Source: Couchioplanes caeruleus
GTDB lineage: Bacteria > Actinomycetota > Actinomycetes > Mycobacteriales > Micromonosporaceae
Assembly (NCBI RefSeq): GCF_003751945.1
Contig: NZ_RJKL01000001.1
Span: forward strand, 3,782,001 to 3,846,000
DNA: 64,000 nt
Reading direction: 5' to 3'
The notes beneath the pieces were generated by a model that was given only the letters and a program-made list of their open reading frames with translations, ran no database searches and was not told the DNA's origin. Below are positions 8,546 to 17,301 of the stretch, piece by piece. The stretch's first letter is position 1. Each line of letters opens with the position of its first letter. Position numbers and translations under genes: made by a program.

Positions 8546-10870
8546 ATGACTGCCTCGACCCGCGCTTCGACCCGGCGGTTGCTGACCGCCGGGCTCGCCG
8601 CGGTCACCCTCACCACCGTCCTGCCCTCCGCCGCCGCCCAGGCCGCCCCGGCCTCGCCCGCCGCCACGGGCGTCCTGGCCGCCGCCGAGGCCGACAGCAG
8701 CCTGGCGACGTACGAGCAGAAGCTGGCCGTGGCCGTGAAGTTCGGCCGCGGTGACGACACCGCCCTGATCGAGCGCGGCGACCGCGACTTCGTCATCGAG
8801 ATCTGGAAGCACGTCAAGGACAACGGAGACTTCCTCGAGGTACGCGCCGCCGCCGAGCAGGCCTACGGCACCATGTCCGACGACGTCAACCCGGACGCCA
8901 CCAGCGAGGCCTGCTACGAGTTCATCGCGACCGGCGTGTTCGCCGCGTACGACCGCGACATCGAGCGCGAGAAGCGCGAGGCCGAGGCGAAGCGCCTGTC
9001 CGACCAGGCCCGCGCGGCCGCCGCGGCCAGCATCGACGTGGTCGCCGACGCGGCCATGCTCGCCGGCACCGACGCGGACTTCGCCCGCCTCGTCTGGACG
9101 CGCGTCGAGAACGACGCGAACTGGCCCAAGGTGAAGGCCGCCGCGGCGGCCGCCGTTGGTGGCACCGCGGAGCAGCAGCGCGAGTTCATCGCCGCCGGCA
9201 TGGCCGCCGCCGCCAAGCAGGACACCGACAAGCGCATCGCCGACGACGCGGCCAAGACCGAGGCCGAGAAGGCGGCGGCCCTCGCCCGCGCCGCGAAGCA
9301 GTTCGCCGCCAACCGGATCGGCCTGCCCGTCACCGAGCAGCTCCTGAGCATGCCCGATCGCGACTTCGTCGTCGCGGTCTGGAACCACGAGGCGGACGGC
9401 ACCGAGGTCCAGACCGCCGCGATCAGCGCCGCGCGCAACCTCGACCCCGCCGCGTGGAAGGCCTTCATCGACACCGGCCTCCACCAGGCCAAGGACCGCG
9501 ACATCCAGATCGCGCTCGACAAGCAGGAGGCCGAGGACCGGCGCCAGGCCAAGGACGTCCAGGCCCGCGCCGAGAAGGTCGGAAACCGCAACCTGGCCCT
9601 GGCCGCGCGCAACGCCCTGGCCGGCAACGCCGATGCCGTCGGCGCCTTCGTCCGCGCCGGACAGTACGCGGTCCGGCCGGACCTGCCCGACCGTCTCCAG
9701 GCCGGCCACACCGGCATGTGCCTGGGCGTACCGGGCGGCTCGCTGAAGAAGGGCGAGCACATCATCCAGTGGCAGTGCAGTTCCGCCCAGGATCAGGGCT
9801 GGGTGTTCCTACCCAAGGCGGACGGCTACTTCGAGGTGCGCAACAGCCGCAGCGGTCAGTGCCTCGCCATCGGCTCCGCCTCCAAGGAGAACAGCGCCCA
9901 CGCCATCCAGTGGACGTGCAACGGCGGCAAGGAGCAGCTCTGGGCGCCGCAGGCCGACAGCACCGGGCTGACCCGGCTGAAGAACAACAACAGCGGCAAG
10001 TGCCTGGGCATCCTCGGCGCCTCGAAGACCGGCGCCGCACACGCCGTCCAGGAGCCGTGTGCCGCCAAGCCCGAGCTGGGTTGGCACAAGCGCGCCCGCG
10101 GGCTGGTCAACTTCTCGGCCGGCTCGTTCAACGGCGACGCGCACGAGGACGTCATCGCCGCGGAGGTCGGCAGCGGCAAGCTGTGGCTCTACCCCGGTAC
10201 CGCCAAGGGTGACGCGTTCGCCGCACGCATGCTGATCGGCAACGCGGGCTGGAACGGCATGGACAAGCTCACCACGGGCAGGTTCAACCGCGACGAGCAC
10301 GATGACCTGATCGCGGTGGAGAAGAGCACCGGGAAGCTGTGGCTCTACCCCGGTAACGGCCGTGCGGGCCTCGGCTCGCGCGTCGAGATCGGCACCGGTG
10401 GCTGGAACGGCATGGAGAAGCTGGCCGCGGGTCGCTTCAACACCGACGCCTATGACGACGTCGTCGCCGTGGAGACCTCCTCCGACAAGCTCTGGCTCTA
10501 CCCCGGCACCGCCGCCGGTGGAGCGTTCGGCGCGCGCGTGCTGCTCGGCACCGGCGGGTGGAACAACATGGACAAGCTCACCATGGGCAAGATCAACCGT
10601 GACGGGTACGAGGACCTGGTCACCGTGCAGAAGAGCACCGGGAAGCTGTTCTTCTACGTCGGCACCGCCACCGGGGTTCTCGGCGCGCGTACCGAGATCG
10701 GCACCGGTGGCTGGAACGGCATGAGCGAGCTCACCGCCGGGCGCTTCAACGCGGACGAGTACGACGACCTCATCGCCACGGAGAACTCCAGCGGCAAGCT
10801 GTTCCGCTACCCCGGAACGGCGGAGGGCGGCAAGGTCGGCGGCCGGACCGAGATCGGTATCGGCGGCTGA
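8546..10870 (+). CDS. Secreted ALF-repeat protein with ricin-type lectin and FG-GAP repeats
   Basis: This 774-residue exported protein starts at ATG 8546 behind GGGGGA (8531-8536). A signal peptide (LTAGLAAVTLTTVLPSAAAQ) is followed by helical ALF repeats at about 50-385, recognisable as D-R-D-F-V-x-x-W and AFIDTGLHQAKDRD units. Residues 390-525 form a ricin-B lectin domain with QxW motifs (IIQWQC, AIQWTC). The C-terminal 240 residues are five FG-GAP/VCBS-like repeats of about 47 residues, each with AGRFNxDxxDDLIAVExSTGKLWLYPG-like sequence in pieces. These modules bind carbohydrate or calcium and adopt beta-propeller folds in known families. No catalytic or toxin domain is present. It shares its N-terminal repeat type with the divergent toxin, suggesting related envelope or cell-contact function. 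Confidence 0.88.
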   Translation: MTASTRASTRRLLTAGLAAVTLTTVLPSAAAQAAPASPAATGVLAAAEADSSLATYEQKLAVAVKFGRGDDTALIERGDRDFVIEIWKHVKDNGDFLEVRAAAEQAYGTMSDDVNPDATSEACYEFIATGVFAAYDRDIEREKREAEAKRLSDQARAAAAASIDVVADAAMLAGTDADFARLVWTRVENDANWPKVKAAAAAAVGGTAEQQREFIAAGMAAAAKQDTDKRIADDAAKTEAEKAAALARAAKQFAANRIGLPVTEQLLSMPDRDFVVAVWNHEADGTEVQTAAISAARNLDPAAWKAFIDTGLHQAKDRDIQIALDKQEAEDRRQAKDVQARAEKVGNRNLALAARNALAGNADAVGAFVRAGQYAVRPDLPDRLQAGHTGMCLGVPGGSLKKGEHIIQWQCSSAQDQGWVFLPKADGYFEVRNSRSGQCLAIGSASKENSAHAIQWTCNGGKEQLWAPQADSTGLTRLKNNNSGKCLGILGASKTGAAHAVQEPCAAKPELGWHKRARGLVNFSAGSFNGDAHEDVIAAEVGSGKLWLYPGTAKGDAFAARMLIGNAGWNGMDKLTTGRFNRDEHDDLIAVEKSTGKLWLYPGNGRAGLGSRVEIGTGGWNGMEKLAAGRFNTDAYDDVVAVETSSDKLWLYPGTAAGGAFGARVLLGTGGWNNMDKLTMGKINRDGYEDLVTVQKSTGKLFFYVGTATGVLGARTEIGTGGWNGMSELTAGRFNADEYDDLIATENSSGKLFRYPGTAEGGKVGGRTEIGIGG

Positions 10871-10885
10871 CACCCCCGCGCGTCC

Positions 10886-10919
10886 GAGGCCGGCTCTCCG
10901 TATATGGAGGGCCGGCCTC
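10886..10919 (+). terminator. Strong hairpin terminator
   Basis: A 14-bp stem with one G-U pair forms between GAGGCCGGCTCTCC (10886-10899) and GGAGGGCCGGCCTC (10906-10919), with loop gtatat. It ends transcription of the lectin/FG-GAP gene before the S66 peptidase gene. Confidence 0.75.
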
Positions 10920-10943
10920 CTGCCCTGGTGGTTCAATACCCGC

Positions 10944-11987
10944 ATGCGTCCCGACCTGACTCCTCCGCCGAAACTGAGCCCAGGTGACCGCGTGGCGGTC
11001 CTGTCGCCGTCGTTCGCCGCGCCCGCCGAGTTCCCGGCGGTGCACGAGCGCGGTGTGCGGCGCCTGCGGGACGAGTTCGGGCTGGAGCCGGTGGAGTTCC
11101 CCACCACGCGGCGGCACTCGTCGCCGCAGGAACGGGCCGCGGACCTGATGGCGGCGTACGCCGACCCGGGCATCCGCGCGGTCTTCGCAACGATCGGCGG
11201 CGACGACCAGATCACCGTGCTGCGGCACCTCGACCCGGTCCCCTTCCGGGCCGATCCCAAGCCGTTCTTCGGTTACTCGGACAACACCAATCTGCTCAAC
11301 TGGCTCTGGCACCACGGCGTCGCCGGCTATCACGGCATGTCCACAATGGTGTTCCTGAGCCGCGCCTCCGGCGTGGGGCCCGAGATCTCCGCCTCGCTGC
11401 GGGCGGCCGTCTTCGACGGCGGCGACCTGGAGATCACTCCGGTCGAGGAGTTCCGCGAGGAGGAGCTGGACTGGGCCGACCCCGTCGACCTCACCGGCAC
11501 CGTGCCGTCGTACCCGAGCCCCGGCCGGATGTGGCACCGCCCGCACCGGGTGGTGACCGCGCCGACGTGGGGCGGCAACCTCGAGATCTTGCACTGGACG
11601 CTGGCGGCGAACCGGTGGGTTCGGCCGGTCGAGGACTACGCGGGATGTGTCCTGCTGCTGGAGACCTCCGAGGAGATGCCGTCCGCCACCGAGGTCTTCC
11701 GTATGCTGCGCGACTTCGGCGAACGAGGCCTTCTGGAACAGTTCCCGGCCGTGCTGATCGGCACCGCGAAGGCCACCTCGCTCTTCGACGTCCGGCCGGT
11801 CGACGAGCGGGCCGCCTACCGGAAGGAGCAGCGGGAGGCCGTGCTCAAGGCGTTCGCCGCATACCACCCCGAGGCGATGATCGTCTTCGGCGTGGACTTC
11901 GGGCACACCGATCCGCAGTGGGTGCTCCCGTACGGCGGCAAGATCACCGTCGACGGCCCGGCGCACAGGATCACCGCGCACTACTGA
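10944..11987 (+). CDS. S66 family LD-carboxypeptidase / MccF-like serine peptidase
   Basis: This 347-residue cytoplasmic protein matches the S66 family, whose members cleave the L,D bond of murein tetrapeptide (LdcA) or inactivate microcin C-type acyl adenylates (MccF). The nucleophile is Ser112 in FFGYSDNTNLLN. The expected charge-relay residues are Glu240 in LLLETSEE and His321 in GVDFGHTDPQW. The length fits the MccF/LdcA range. There is no clear Shine-Dalgarno. It converges on alanine racemase, which suits a peptidoglycan recycling role, but antibiotic self-immunity of the MccF type cannot be excluded. Confidence 0.88.
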   Translation: MRPDLTPPPKLSPGDRVAVLSPSFAAPAEFPAVHERGVRRLRDEFGLEPVEFPTTRRHSSPQERAADLMAAYADPGIRAVFATIGGDDQITVLRHLDPVPFRADPKPFFGYSDNTNLLNWLWHHGVAGYHGMSTMVFLSRASGVGPEISASLRAAVFDGGDLEITPVEEFREEELDWADPVDLTGTVPSYPSPGRMWHRPHRVVTAPTWGGNLEILHWTLAANRWVRPVEDYAGCVLLLETSEEMPSATEVFRMLRDFGERGLLEQFPAVLIGTAKATSLFDVRPVDERAAYRKEQREAVLKAFAAYHPEAMIVFGVDFGHTDPQWVLPYGGKITVDGPAHRITAHY

Positions 11988-12047
11988 CGTGCCGCGGAAC
12001 CGGTTCGGCCGCCGCGGCCAGCGCGCCGGCCGGGCGCCGGGTGCGGG

Positions 12048-13193
12048 TCAATGCTCGTACCGGCGGGTCACCCGCGCGCCGATGCCGGTGAGAATCTCGT
12101 GCGGGTTCGTGCCGGCCCAGCCGGCCCACTCGGCGACGGTCGGCTCGCCGTGCTCGCCGGTACCGAACATGACGGCGTACTCGCCGGCGTTGACCGGCAG
12201 GTCGCCCACGTCCAGGACGATCTGGTCCATGCTGACCCGCCCGGCGATCGGGCAGCGCACGCCGCGGACCGACAGCGACGCGCGCCCGGCCGCCTGGCGC
12301 GGGACGCCGTCGGCGAACCCCAGCGGGACCAGCGCGAGCGTGGTCTCCCGCTCGGTGACGAAGTCGGGGCCGTACGAGACTCCGGTACCCGGTGCTACTC
12401 GCTTGGTGAGCAGGATCGGGGCTCGTACGGTCATCGCCGGCCGCAGGCCGAAGTTCCGGCCCGGCACCGGCTCGATGCCGTAGAGGGCGATCCCCGCGCG
12501 CAGCAGGTCGTACCGGGCCTGCGGAAGCTGCAGTGCGGCGGCCGAGTTGGCCAGGTGCACGATCGGCGGTGCGAGGCCGGCAGCGGCGGCCGTCTCCCGG
12601 CCGAGCTCGAACTCGCGGAGCTGGGCCCGCAGGCCGGGAGCGTCCGCATCTTCGGCATTTGCCAGATGCGACCAGAGGCCGCGGACGTGCAGCAGCCCCG
12701 CGTGGGAGAACTTGCGCGCCCAGGCGAAGAGCTGCGCCCACTCCTCGACCGGTGCGCCGCCGCGGGACATCCCGGTGTCGAGCTTGAGGTGGACGTTCGC
12801 GACCCTTCCGGTGCGCTCCGCCGCGCCCGCGAGCGCCTCCAGCGCCTCCACGGCACCGACGGACACGTCGATCCCGGCGGCGAGGACCTCCTCGAAGGTC
12901 TCCGCCGGGGAGTAGAGCCAGAGCAGCATCGGCGCGGTCAGCCCCCGGGCACGCAGGGCCAGCGCCTCGGCCACCGAGGCCACGCCGAGCCAGGTGGCGC
13001 CGTGGCGCAGCGCCGTATGCGCGACCCGCTCGGCGCCGTGACCGAAGCCGTCGGCCTTGACCACCGCCATCATCCCCGCCGGGCCGGCCGTCGCGGCGAG
13101 CAGGCGGGTGTTGCCGGCAATCGCGTCCAGGTCGACGACGGCCTCCGCCATCCCCGTGGCGGGCCGGCCCTCCGCCGGCGTGGAAATCGACAC
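12048..13193 (-). CDS. alr: Alanine racemase
   Basis: This 381-residue PLP enzyme interconverts L- and D-alanine for peptidoglycan. The PLP lysine is Lys46 in VVKADGFGHG (usually AYGHG; Gly-Phe here is a mild variation). The second catalytic residue is Tyr274 in GTGVSYGPDF. HLKLDTGMSRGG and RVSMDQIVLDVG are also family hallmarks. It starts at GTG 13193 without a good Shine-Dalgarno. A 52-nt element directly upstream is shared with the D-Ala-D-Ala ligase gene 2.6 kb away. The pairing of alr with ddl suggests one D-Ala-D-Ala supply module, possibly inducible. Confidence 0.95.
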   Translation of the reverse strand: MSISTPAEGRPATGMAEAVVDLDAIAGNTRLLAATAGPAGMMAVVKADGFGHGAERVAHTALRHGATWLGVASVAEALALRARGLTAPMLLWLYSPAETFEEVLAAGIDVSVGAVEALEALAGAAERTGRVANVHLKLDTGMSRGGAPVEEWAQLFAWARKFSHAGLLHVRGLWSHLANAEDADAPGLRAQLREFELGRETAAAAGLAPPIVHLANSAAALQLPQARYDLLRAGIALYGIEPVPGRNFGLRPAMTVRAPILLTKRVAPGTGVSYGPDFVTERETTLALVPLGFADGVPRQAAGRASLSVRGVRCPIAGRVSMDQIVLDVGDLPVNAGEYAVMFGTGEHGEPTVAEWAGWAGTNPHEILTGIGARVTRRYEH

Positions 13194-13198
13194 CCGGC

Positions 13199-13250
13199 GG
13201 ATGGTGCTGGACGGCTCTGTTCATTCGGAAGGCCATTAACTGGTCATTCG
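13199..13250 (-). promoter_or_regulatory. 52-nt element upstream of alr, shared with ddl
   Basis: Ungapped alignment with 15842-15893 gives 37 identities of 52. On the + strand it holds two half-sites, TGTTCATTC (13218-13226) and TGGTCATTC (13241-13249), with a 23-nt repeat period. It ends 5 nt before the alr start codon. Confidence 0.55.
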
Positions 13251-13415
13251 GCCACCGTCACCGACAGTTTCCAAACCGCCACACATTTGCGGGCGGAGCA
13301 ATAATGGCAAGCGCCTGACCTCGATCGACGAGCGTGTGGGCGCGATTGACGAAAACGATACATATGGCCGGGAAGAATGCAAAGACGATCGAGCGGGGGA
13401 GGTCGGCTCCGAGGT

Positions 13416-14741
13416 ATGGCCAGCGAGGAGCATGCGGTGACGCGGCTGGAGGAATATCTCCGGTCGGCCCGCGATCGCGCCTTCGTCGGTCGCGCGGCCG
13501 AGATGGGCGCGTTCCGCTCGGCCCTCGCCGGCGACGCCGTCTTCACCGTGCTCTATCTGCACGGCGCCGGCGGCACGGGCAAGACGACGCTGCTGCGGCG
13601 GTACGCGGTGGAGGCGGAGCGGGGCAGGCGTCAGGTCATCCGGGTCGACCGGTTCGAACCGGGCGGGATGATCCCGGCGTTGCTGGCCGCGATCCCTCCG
13701 GCCCCGGAAGGCGCGGCGGGCCCGGTGGTGCTCCTCGACGAGTTCGAGCACTGGCAACCGGTGGAGTGGTGGCTTCGCGAGGAGTTCCTGCCCGGGTTGC
13801 CGGTGGGCACGGTCGTGGTGCTCGCCTCCCGTACCCCGCCGGGGTTCGAGTGGACCGCCGATCCGGGCTGGAACGAGGTTCTGCGCGTCCACGAGGTCGG
13901 CGACCTGTCCCCCACCGAGGCCGAGATGCTGCTGGACCGGTACGCGGTTCCCCGCCGGCGCCAGCGGTTCCTCGCCGAGCTGGCCGGCGGCAACCCGCTC
14001 GCCCTGCGGCTGGCGGTGGAGGCGGCCGGCACCGGCAAGGACGACGACGAGATCCGCCTCTGGCTGGCACAGGCCGTGGTGCAGGAGGTCGTCGGCGAAC
14101 TGCCCTCGGCGGCGCACCGGCACGCCCTCGAGATCTGCGCATACGCGGAGACGACCACCGAGATGCTGCTGCGCGCCACGGTTGCCGAGGGTGACGCCGT
14201 CGATCTGTTCCGGTGGCTGTGCTCCCTGCCGTACGCCGAATGCGGTGCGAACGGTGTGCGGGTGCGCCCGTTCGTCCGCAACGCGGTCCGGACCGAGCTG
14301 CAGTGGCGCGACCCGCTGCGGCACGAGGCCGTCCTGGCACCGCTCGCTGAGGGCGCGCCGCTCGGGGAGCCGCTGCCCCGCCCCGAGTTCGACGTGGCGG
14401 TCCGGGACGCGCTGCGCGCCTGGCGCCGGCCGGACCTGCTCGCCGGCAACCCGCTGGTGCACAGCCGGATGGTGATCGCCTCGGAGGCTGCCGCGGAGCC
14501 GGTGACGGCGCTGCGGGACGTACTGCAGTCCACTCTGGAGACTCTCGGCGAGGATCCGCGGCAGGGCAAGCAGCACCGGGCGCTGATCGCGACCTACCTC
14601 GGCGGCGCGCCCACGCAGGAGGCGGCCGCGGAGCGTCTCGGGCTGCCCTTCAGCACGTACCGCCGGCACCTCAACCGGGGACTCGAGGTGTTGTGCAGCC
14701 TGCTGTGGCGCCGCGAGTCGACCGGCCTCGACCTCATCTGA
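13416..14741 (+). CDS. STAND-like P-loop ATPase with C-terminal helix-turn-helix
   Basis: This 441-residue protein has an AAA/STAND-type nucleotide-binding domain: Walker A HGAGGTGKTTLL with Lys56, Walker B VVLLDEFEHW with Asp108-Glu109, and a sensor-like LASRTPPG. A winged-helix-like middle follows, then a C-terminal sigma-4/LuxR-like helix-turn-helix at about 385-435 (EAAAERLGLPFSTYRRHLNR). Such proteins are signal-responsive ATPases or transcription activators; the ligand is unknown. ATG 13416 is used; GTG 13437 has the better-spaced GAGGAG. It sits between alr and ddl and overlaps the ddl 3' end by 8 bp in convergent orientation, so it is a candidate regulator of D-Ala genes by context only. 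Confidence 0.78.
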   Translation: MASEEHAVTRLEEYLRSARDRAFVGRAAEMGAFRSALAGDAVFTVLYLHGAGGTGKTTLLRRYAVEAERGRRQVIRVDRFEPGGMIPALLAAIPPAPEGAAGPVVLLDEFEHWQPVEWWLREEFLPGLPVGTVVVLASRTPPGFEWTADPGWNEVLRVHEVGDLSPTEAEMLLDRYAVPRRRQRFLAELAGGNPLALRLAVEAAGTGKDDDEIRLWLAQAVVQEVVGELPSAAHRHALEICAYAETTTEMLLRATVAEGDAVDLFRWLCSLPYAECGANGVRVRPFVRNAVRTELQWRDPLRHEAVLAPLAEGAPLGEPLPRPEFDVAVRDALRAWRRPDLLAGNPLVHSRMVIASEAAAEPVTALRDVLQSTLETLGEDPRQGKQHRALIATYLGGAPTQEAAAERLGLPFSTYRRHLNRGLEVLCSLLWRRESTGLDLI

Positions 14742-15801
14742 CCCCGGCGGGCCGGTTCGCACCCGCGAGGGCGGTCGCGACCAACAGATCGAGCAGCTCC
14801 GGGTACGGCGTGCCGGCCGCCTGCCACATCCGCGGGAACTGCGACATCGCGGTGAGCCCGGGCATCGTGTTGACCTCGTTGACGGTCAGCCCCCGGTGCG
14901 GGTCGACGAAGAAGTCGACGCGCAGCAGGCCGGCACAGCCGAGCGTACGGAAGACCCGGACCGCCTCGGCGCCGAGCCACTCGGTGGTGTCCGGGTCGAG
15001 GTCGGCGGGGACGAGGAACTCGGTGCGGCCCTCGCGATACTTGGCGTCGTAGTCGAAGAAGCCGTCGGTGACCCGGATCTCCAGCGGCGGGCTCGCGACC
15101 AGCCGCCCGTCCGGCAGCTCGAGCACGCCCACGTCGATCTCGCGCCCCGGCACGCCGGCCTCGACGAGCACCTTGGCGTCGCAGAGCCGGGCCGCCTCGA
15201 CGGCGGCGGGCAGCTCGGCCCAGTCGTCCACCCGCGAGACGCCGATGCTGGAGCCACCGCGGGCCGGCTTGACGAAGACGGGCAGGCCCAGGCGATACTG
15301 CTCGGCCGCGGTCACGGCGTCGTTCTCGCCGCGCAGCACGACGCCGTCGGCCACCCCGATGCCCTCCGCGGCGAGGATCTTCTTGGTGAACTCCTTGTCC
15401 ATGGAGGCGGCGCTGGCCAGGACGCCGCTGCCGACGTACGGGATGCCGGCCAGCTCCAGCACGCTCTGCACCGTGCCGTCCTCGCCGTACGGGCCGTGCA
15501 GGATCGGCATGACGACGTCGACGCCGCGCAGGGCCTCCAGGGCTCGGAAAAGGCTCTCGAGGAGGGTGGGCCGCCAGCCGTCGGGCTCCGGCGTCATCGC
15601 CCGCAGCGCCGCCTCGTCCACGTCCGCGGTGGCCCGGTCCGTGCCGACGATCCACTCGCCCTCGACGGTGATGCGGACCGGCACCACCTCGTAGCGGCTG
15701 CGGTCGAGGCTCTGCACCACGCCGGCCGCCGACCGGCAGGAGACGTCGTGTTCGGTGCTGCGCCCGCCGAAGAGGACCGCCACTCGGACCGTTGGGGGCA
15801 C
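14734..15801 (-). CDS. ddl: D-alanine--D-alanine ligase
   Basis: This 355-residue ATP-grasp enzyme joins two D-alanines for the peptidoglycan stem. Family motifs include LFGGRSTEHDVS, HGPYGEDG, the ATP-grasp VFVKPARGGSSIG, and the C-terminal NEVNTMPG. The omega loop contains DYDAKYREG with Lys254-Tyr255. That Lys-Tyr pair is characteristic of D-Ala-D-Ala ligases, whereas VanA-type D-Ala-D-Lac enzymes carry His there. It starts at GTG 15801 with GGAG about 10 nt upstream. It follows the TetR gene in the same direction by 78 bp and carries the alr-like upstream element, suggesting co-regulation. Confidence 0.94.
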   Translation of the reverse strand: MPPTVRVAVLFGGRSTEHDVSCRSAAGVVQSLDRSRYEVVPVRITVEGEWIVGTDRATADVDEAALRAMTPEPDGWRPTLLESLFRALEALRGVDVVMPILHGPYGEDGTVQSVLELAGIPYVGSGVLASAASMDKEFTKKILAAEGIGVADGVVLRGENDAVTAAEQYRLGLPVFVKPARGGSSIGVSRVDDWAELPAAVEAARLCDAKVLVEAGVPGREIDVGVLELPDGRLVASPPLEIRVTDGFFDYDAKYREGRTEFLVPADLDPDTTEWLGAEAVRVFRTLGCAGLLRVDFFVDPHRGLTVNEVNTMPGLTAMSQFPRMWQAAGTPYPELLDLLVATALAGANRPAGVR

Positions 15802-15841
15802 GTCGCATCACTCCACGCTGAGATGTTCTCGCCGACCGCGT

Positions 15842-15893
15842 GGATGGTGCGGCATCCGGTTGCTCATCCGGAAGGTCAGTTACTGATCAATCG
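15842..15893 (-). promoter_or_regulatory. 52-nt element upstream of ddl, shared with alr
   Basis: This is the partner of 13199-13250. Half-sites TGCTCATCC (15861-15869) and TGATCAATC (15884-15892) are 23 nt apart. It lies 40 nt before the ddl start and overlaps the last four codons of the TetR gene. Confidence 0.5.
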
Positions 15894-16497
15894 CGGCGAG
15901 CGCGCGCAGCTCGGCGGCGAAGATCAGGTCCGGGTCGAGGCCCATCGACCGGAAGTTGCCCTCGATCTCCAGGCTCACCAGGCCGTGCAGCCGGCTCCAT
16001 GCGGTGATCGCGCGCAGCAGCACGGCCGGGTCCGCCTCGCCTACCCCGGCGGTGAGCTGCCGGGCCAGCGCCGGCTCCGGCGCAGGTCCCGGGTCGACCG
16101 CTTCGAGCAGGACCTTCATCGCCTGCTGCGCCGCCGCGACCAGGCGTGGATCGTGCGCGTCGTAACCGGGCAGTGGCGCGGCGAAGAGCAGCCGATAGCG
16201 GTGCGGCTGGGCGAGCGCCCAGGACCGGTACGCCGCCGCCAGGTCGTCCTGCCGGCGCGGCACGGCCGTGATCGCGGCGGTCAGATCCGCGTACGCGTCC
16301 AGGATCAGCTCGGTGAGCAGCGCATCCCTGCTGTCGAAGTAGCGGTACAGCGCCGGGCCGGAGACGCCCAGTTCCTTGGCGATCGCGTTGAGCGAGAGGG
16401 CCTGCGGCCCGCCCTCGGCGAGCTGTCGCAGCGCAGCCTCCTTCACCTCCTGGCGCATCTGCGCCCGGAAGCGATCACGGATCCCACTCGAAGCCAT
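15880..16497 (-). CDS. TetR family regulator
   Basis: This 205-residue protein has an N-terminal TetR helix-turn-helix (SLNAIAKELGVSGPALYRYFDSRDALL) followed by an all-helical ligand domain of the WHG/TetR_C_33 type (RYRLLFAAPLPGYD). TetR proteins are dimeric repressors released by small ligands. ATG 16497 is preceded by TAGCGT 6 nt upstream with no Shine-Dalgarno, so the mRNA is probably leaderless. It is 78 bp upstream of ddl in the same direction, so it may be co-transcribed with or control the ligase; its own operator was not identified. Confidence 0.9.
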   Translation of the reverse strand: MASSGIRDRFRAQMRQEVKEAALRQLAEGGPQALSLNAIAKELGVSGPALYRYFDSRDALLTELILDAYADLTAAITAVPRRQDDLAAAYRSWALAQPHRYRLLFAAPLPGYDAHDPRLVAAAQQAMKVLLEAVDPGPAPEPALARQLTAGVGEADPAVLLRAITAWSRLHGLVSLEIEGNFRSMGLDPDLIFAAELRALAAIDQ

Positions 16498-16564
16498 GCC
16501 ACGACGCTACAACCCTTGCCCCAGGCGAGACCCTCTAGCAGTCGAGACCGGCCGGACGGATTCG

Positions 16565-17188
16565 TCAGATCATGCCGGTACGCAGCGCGTAGGCGACGGC
16601 ATGCGACCGGTTGCGCAGCTTGAGGCGGTGCGTGAGCCCGTAGATCACGTTCTTCACGGTGCGCTCGGAGTAGCAGAGCTCTCCGGCTATCTCGCTGGTG
16701 TCGAATCCGTCCGCCATCAGCCGCAGCACGTCGATCTCCCGCGGCGTGAGGCCCGAGGCGTTCAGCCCGTGCGGGGTGAGCACGTCCCGCTGCAACCGTT
16801 CGATGTGCTTGAGCAGCTCGCCCACAAGGTTCGGCGGCATGACGCCGCCGCCGGCCGCCGCGGCGAGCACGCAGTGCACCAGCCGCTCGGCGGTGACCGC
16901 GGCCCGGGGCAGCACCGCGACCACCCGGCACTCGACCACGGTCAGCAGTTCCGTCTCGGTGATCTCGTTGGTCACGAGCACGACCGGGGCGCCGGTCTCG
17001 GCGGCCGAGCGCCGCAGGGTGGCGACGACCTCGGTGGTCAGGCGGTCGGCCGCGACGACGAGCACCTTGGCCGCGGCGCGCTCGGCGGCGGGCAGCAGCA
17101 CGAGGCCCGGACGCGATTGAAGAAAGCTCGCCAACCCGGCCTGGCTCACCGCATCCATCGCCTGCAGGGCGACGCTGACCTGCTCCAC
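16565..17188 (-). CDS. LuxR-type regulator with atypical receiver-like domain
   Basis: This 207-residue protein has a C-terminal LuxR/NarL helix-turn-helix (GLTPREIDVLRLMADGFDTSEIAGEL and onward, ending TGMI). The N-terminal 120 residues look like a degenerate receiver: they alternate beta and alpha segments (KVLVVAADRL, APVVLVTNEIT, RVVAVLPRAAV) but lack the usual acidic pocket and phosphoacceptor Asp. Control by phosphorylation is therefore unlikely. I prefer GTG 17188, with GGAGG 5 nt upstream; ATG 17200 would make that Shine-Dalgarno part of the coding sequence. The next gene upstream is on the same strand 114 bp away. The target is unknown. Confidence 0.82.
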   Translation of the reverse strand: MEQVSVALQAMDAVSQAGLASFLQSRPGLVLLPAAERAAAKVLVVAADRLTTEVVATLRRSAAETGAPVVLVTNEITETELLTVVECRVVAVLPRAAVTAERLVHCVLAAAAGGGVMPPNLVGELLKHIERLQRDVLTPHGLNASGLTPREIDVLRLMADGFDTSEIAGELCYSERTVKNVIYGLTHRLKLRNRSHAVAYALRTGMI

Positions 17189-17301
17189 TGATACCTCCAT
17201 CGGTCGATCTGGAAGTCAGTGTCGGCAAGCGGCCTTCAGGAAATCTTCATGCCACCTTCATGAGCCGCCGGCGCCGTGAAGGTCTCCCGGGTCGCCGCAG
17301 G

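Noticed and set aside
12048..15801. A vancomycin-type resistance cluster (vanHAX-like) from alr and ddl proximity.
   Set aside because: The ligase has Lys254-Tyr255 as in D-Ala-D-Ala enzymes, and no vanH or vanX homologue is present.
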